Below are positions 61,352-64,000 of a stretch of 64,000 bases of DNA, in pieces. The DNA lies in the NCBI RefSeq assembly GCF_017873135.1, contig NZ_JAGGJV010000010.1, positions 186,001 to 250,000 on the forward strand. The letters run 5' to 3'. This DNA is from Rhizobium herbae. Its GTDB lineage: Bacteria > Pseudomonadota > Alphaproteobacteria > Rhizobiales > Rhizobiaceae. The notes under the pieces were generated by a model. That model was given only the letters and a program-made list of their open reading frames with translations, was not told the origin of the DNA and made no database searches. Within the stretch, counting starts at the first letter, position 1. Every line of letters starts with the position of its first letter. A program made the translations under genes and the position numbers.

Positions 61352-62647
61352 ATGGAAATGAGCATGAAGCAATTCGAGCATCCGGCGCCGTCCGCGCTCG
61401 ACTCGCCTTACAGCACGGCGGTGGGTCGCAAAATCCGCGACAAGGCCAAGGCGCTGGTGCCCTTGTTGCGAAAGAACGCGGGCGACGGAGAGAAACTCGG
61501 GGCGCTCACGGCAGAGAGCCTGAAAGCCTTGACCGATATCGGTGCATTCAAGCTGAGCTTGCCAACGGATTTCGGCGGACACGCACTTGGTGCGCGTGAC
61601 GTCGTCGAGATCGTTTCCGAAATCGGCAGAGGCGACGGCGCAGCGGGCTGGATGGTTTTTGTCGCGGGCGGCTTGCGCAACGTGCTCGCGTTTCCAGAGC
61701 AAGCCGTGCAGGAAATCTTTGCCGGCAGCGAAGATTGGATTGGGCCCCTTGCGGCGGGCGCATCGGTCTTTGCCACCAAGGTCGGCTCGGCGCGCCGCGT
61801 CGATGGCGGCTGGATGGTCAGCGGCTCCTGGCATTTCGGAAGCGGTTGCAAGCACGCCCAATGGATGGTGGTCGGTGTCGAGTACGAGACCGGACCGGGC
61901 ATGGTTGGCCGCGCGATTGCGGTCTTGAAGGCAAGCCAGGTGGAAATTATCGACAACTGGCATGTCATGGGGATGAAGGCCACATCCTCCAACAGCTTGA
62001 CCGTGCGCGAAGAACAGTTCGTGCCGGACCAGCGTTTCATGGATCTGGCCGAATTCCCTCTCCGCATGGATGAAACCCGCCAACGCTACCAGGGTCTGGC
62101 AAGCAAGTTTGATGGCCGCGGGCTGATGCTGCTGACCAATCTGACCCATCTCTCCATCGTCCTGGGCATGGCTCGCGGTGCGCTGGAAACCTATATTGAC
62201 ATGGCCAGGAAGCAGCAGCCCTTCAACCTGCCCTATCCCCGCGTTGCTGACATGGCCTCCACCCAGATTTGCGCAGCAAAAGCCTATGCCATGATCAAGC
62301 TGGCCGAAACGACGGTCCACAGTGCCGCGGACCTTCTCGATCGTCACGCGATTGACGGGATCGAGATATCGGCCGAGCAGGAGCAGGCGATGATGATGGA
62401 GAACGTCTACGCCGCCCATACGCTGGACAGTGCCGTCGGCACACTCCAGCTCAGCATAGGGTCGGCAACAGCAAACGAGAACAACGCCATCCAGCGCTTC
62501 GTTCGCGACATACGAGTCGCGATGCTGCATGGCACGGTGAGGCTCGACCCCACCGCCGAAATCTTCGGGCGCCAGCTGATGGGCATTGCGCCCTTCCCGA
62601 TGTTTGCCGGGGGCTTGCCTGATCGAGGGCCACCGCCAGCGGGCTGA
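61352..62647 (+). CDS. Acyl-CoA dehydrogenase-fold flavin monooxygenase (group D, HpaB/HsaA/C2-like)
   Basis: A 431-aa oxygenase component. The N-terminal helical domain (LPTDFGGHALGARDVVEIV) and middle beta domain (GGWMVSGSWHFGSGCKHAQW; MGMKATSSNSLTVRE) follow the HsaA/p-hydroxyphenylacetate hydroxylase C2 pattern. It hydroxylates a phenol to a catechol using FADH2/FMNH2 from the reductase. The start at 61352 follows AAGGAA. It could feed the extradiol dioxygenase on the other strand. Confidence 0.88.
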   Translation: MEMSMKQFEHPAPSALDSPYSTAVGRKIRDKAKALVPLLRKNAGDGEKLGALTAESLKALTDIGAFKLSLPTDFGGHALGARDVVEIVSEIGRGDGAAGWMVFVAGGLRNVLAFPEQAVQEIFAGSEDWIGPLAAGASVFATKVGSARRVDGGWMVSGSWHFGSGCKHAQWMVVGVEYETGPGMVGRAIAVLKASQVEIIDNWHVMGMKATSSNSLTVREEQFVPDQRFMDLAEFPLRMDETRQRYQGLASKFDGRGLMLLTNLTHLSIVLGMARGALETYIDMARKQQPFNLPYPRVADMASTQICAAKAYAMIKLAETTVHSAADLLDRHAIDGIEISAEQEQAMMMENVYAAHTLDSAVGTLQLSIGSATANENNAIQRFVRDIRVAMLHGTVRLDPTAEIFGRQLMGIAPFPMFAGGLPDRGPPPAG

Positions 62648-62707
62648 CGGAGGCGCCAGCGTGCGGTGGAGGTCGCACGCCATATTCAACAAGAGGAGGA
62701 GGATGTC

Positions 62708-64000
62708 TTGGAACAGGGAAACAGGCCGGGGGCCGTCGCCAAACCTGAGACGAACAAAGGTTTTGAATACAGCGCCCATGCGGCCAAAGTGCTCGGGGCT
62801 CTGTGGTTGATCGTGGCGCTCGTTGTAGCGGTGCCGAGTGTCGGCACGTCTGTCGTCAATGCTCGAATGATCGAAGATCTCAACATGGACCGGGCCGTGT
62901 TCGGCATGGGGTTCGGGATATTCGTCATGATGATGGGCTTTCAGGGACCTGTCGTTGCCGTGCTTATCCGGAAATTCGGTTATCGTGCCACGGTGACCTT
63001 CGGATGCCTGGTACTGCTTGCCGGATCGCTCGCGATGGCAACATTTGTTCATACGGGATGGCAATATGCCGTGGCCTTCGGCTTCCTCGTGGGCACGGGT
63101 GTGTGCCTGGCCGGGATGCTGCCGGCGCAGACGGTCGTTACCAACTGGTTCCATGTGCGTCGTGCGCTGGCGGTATCAGTCGTCTTCTCAGCCGTTGAGG
63201 TGGGTGGGTTTTTCTCCCCGCCGGCGCTTGAAAAGCTCATCGCCATATCGGACGGCAATTGGCGCATGGCATGGTGGGTCATCGCCGGGTTTGCGGTTGT
63301 CGCCATTGTCGTGGCATGGACGATGCTGAACGAGCGGCACGTTGCGAGCGCGATTGCCGAAAACCCGACGAGCCTTGCGGCACGCGACCGCGGCAACGTG
63401 TTCAAGAGCACGACGCACTGGACACTCAAGGAAGCAGTTCGCACCAGAGCCTACTGGCTCATCCTGATCTATATGAGCGTTGCCGGCGTCGCCTGGGTCT
63501 TCCTCCTGGCTCACGGCGCGGTGCACCTACAGGACATCGGATATTCATCGGCGGAAGCCGCCAATGCGGTGGCAATCATCATTGTCGCATCCTTTGTCGG
63601 CAACATGACCGCCGGCCTCCTCGGGGACCGCATCTCACCGTCTGTCATCGCCGCCGTGAGCATGGCTTTGGTAGCCGTGGCCTTCTGCATGGTTGTCAGA
63701 CCTGAAGGGTTTGTCGGTATCCTGATGTACGCGCTTCCCGCCGGCATCGGATATGGCGCCTCGCAGGTCTGCGTTATGGCGCTTCTCGGCAACTATTTCG
63801 GCAAGGGGTCCTTCTCGACCATCCTGGGCTCGATGATGCCGGTTTCAACGCTATGCGCCGCCGTAGGCGCCGGCTCAGCGGGGGCCGTCTTTGATCAAAC
63901 GGGAACATATGGGTGGATGTTCATAATCGTGACCGTGCTTTGCGTCATCGCATTGCTGGCCATCCTGGCTGCCTCTCCGCCGCACAGTCACCGAAGGAGG
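62708..64000 (+). CDS. MFS transporter, partial at the window end
   Basis: An open frame of 431 codons that runs off the right edge without a stop. Translation from TTG 62708 follows AGGAGG with 5-nt spacing. About 12 helices are visible (LGALWLIVALVVAVPSVG; FGFLVGTGVCLAGMLPAQ; YWLILIYMSVAGVAWVFLLA), so nearly the whole protein is present. NWFHVRRALAVSVVFSAVEVGG fits OFA-type or aromatic-acid MFS carriers. It follows the two-component monooxygenase and probably transports its substrate. Confidence 0.82.
   Translation, partial: MEQGNRPGAVAKPETNKGFEYSAHAAKVLGALWLIVALVVAVPSVGTSVVNARMIEDLNMDRAVFGMGFGIFVMMMGFQGPVVAVLIRKFGYRATVTFGCLVLLAGSLAMATFVHTGWQYAVAFGFLVGTGVCLAGMLPAQTVVTNWFHVRRALAVSVVFSAVEVGGFFSPPALEKLIAISDGNWRMAWWVIAGFAVVAIVVAWTMLNERHVASAIAENPTSLAARDRGNVFKSTTHWTLKEAVRTRAYWLILIYMSVAGVAWVFLLAHGAVHLQDIGYSSAEAANAVAIIIVASFVGNMTAGLLGDRISPSVIAAVSMALVAVAFCMVVRPEGFVGILMYALPAGIGYGASQVCVMALLGNYFGKGSFSTILGSMMPVSTLCAAVGAGSAGAVFDQTGTYGWMFIIVTVLCVIALLAILAASPPHSHRRR

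Noticed and set aside
61328..63154. 608-codon minus-strand frame opposite the group D monooxygenase and MFS gene
   Set aside because: The opposite strand encodes recognisable proteins with correct starts; this frame has no recognisable motifs.

Overview
The window is GC-rich alpha-proteobacterial DNA, most likely from a Rhizobiaceae genome (Rhizobium/Agrobacterium/Ensifer type). The evidence is the high GC content, a RIME-like intergenic palindrome cluster at 5240-5359, and a dense mix of ABC importers, sugar regulators and catabolic operons typical of a rhizobial accessory chromosome, chromid or megaplasmid. I saw no rRNA or tRNA genes, CRISPR arrays, insertion sequences or replication genes.

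Region 1 (1-14500): a ROK regulator, a small DUF1772 membrane protein, then a nine-gene leftward operon. In transcription order it encodes a ribose-type ABC importer (binding protein, double ATPase, permease), a SorC-family regulator, an aldo/keto reductase, a GlpD-like FAD dehydrogenase, a class I aldolase, an FGGY kinase and a GMC oxidoreductase. The logic resembles erythritol/polyol catabolism (kinase, FAD dehydrogenase, SorC regulator) but with an added aldolase and GMC enzyme. A membrane-anchored tyrosine phosphatase-like gene is divergent from it.

Region 2 (14500-24515): a ten-gene leftward operon controlled by a divergent GntR/FCD regulator. It encodes a DUF1185 (AA_synth) protein, an alpha/beta hydrolase, a flavin reductase with a Nudix-like tail, a luciferase-like monooxygenase, an aldehyde dehydrogenase, a NIPSNAP protein and a Pot-type ABC importer. 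The enzyme set matches the TgnA-D logic of trigonelline (N-methylnicotinate) ring cleavage, so an N-heterocycle/trigonelline-like pathway is the best hypothesis.

Region 3 (24581-35700): a pectin/rhamnogalacturonan oligosaccharide locus. A LacI regulator is divergent from GH105 unsaturated uronyl hydrolase, KduI, a large unrecognised 827-aa protein (possibly a new carbohydrate-active enzyme), a MalFGK-type importer and KduD. It ends in what looks like a truncated alpha/beta hydrolase gene.

Region 4 (35791-48600): surface and efflux genes. These are an RTX calcium-binding exoprotein, a lipoprotein hydrolase, an RND pump with two adaptor lipoproteins and a divergent TetR regulator, an orphan CpaC-like secretin, and a NodT/OprM outer-membrane factor.

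Region 5 (48726-64000): an aromatic, possibly stilbenoid, catabolic island. It carries a carotenoid/lignostilbene oxygenase with a divergent TetR regulator, an outer-membrane aromatic-transport protein, two MFS transporters, an aldehyde dehydrogenase, an IclR regulator, an MhpA-like hydroxylase, an FAH-family hydrolase, a two-domain extradiol dioxygenase, and a MarR regulator divergent from a two-component flavin monooxygenase. The last MFS gene runs off the window end.

Control regions are unusually readable. Twin operator-like repeats lie between the TetR/carotenoid oxygenase pair and between the MarR/flavin reductase pair, an almost identical 19-mer sits upstream of both the aldehyde dehydrogenase and extradiol dioxygenase transcription units, and strong hairpins follow the binding-protein gene in all three ABC operons.
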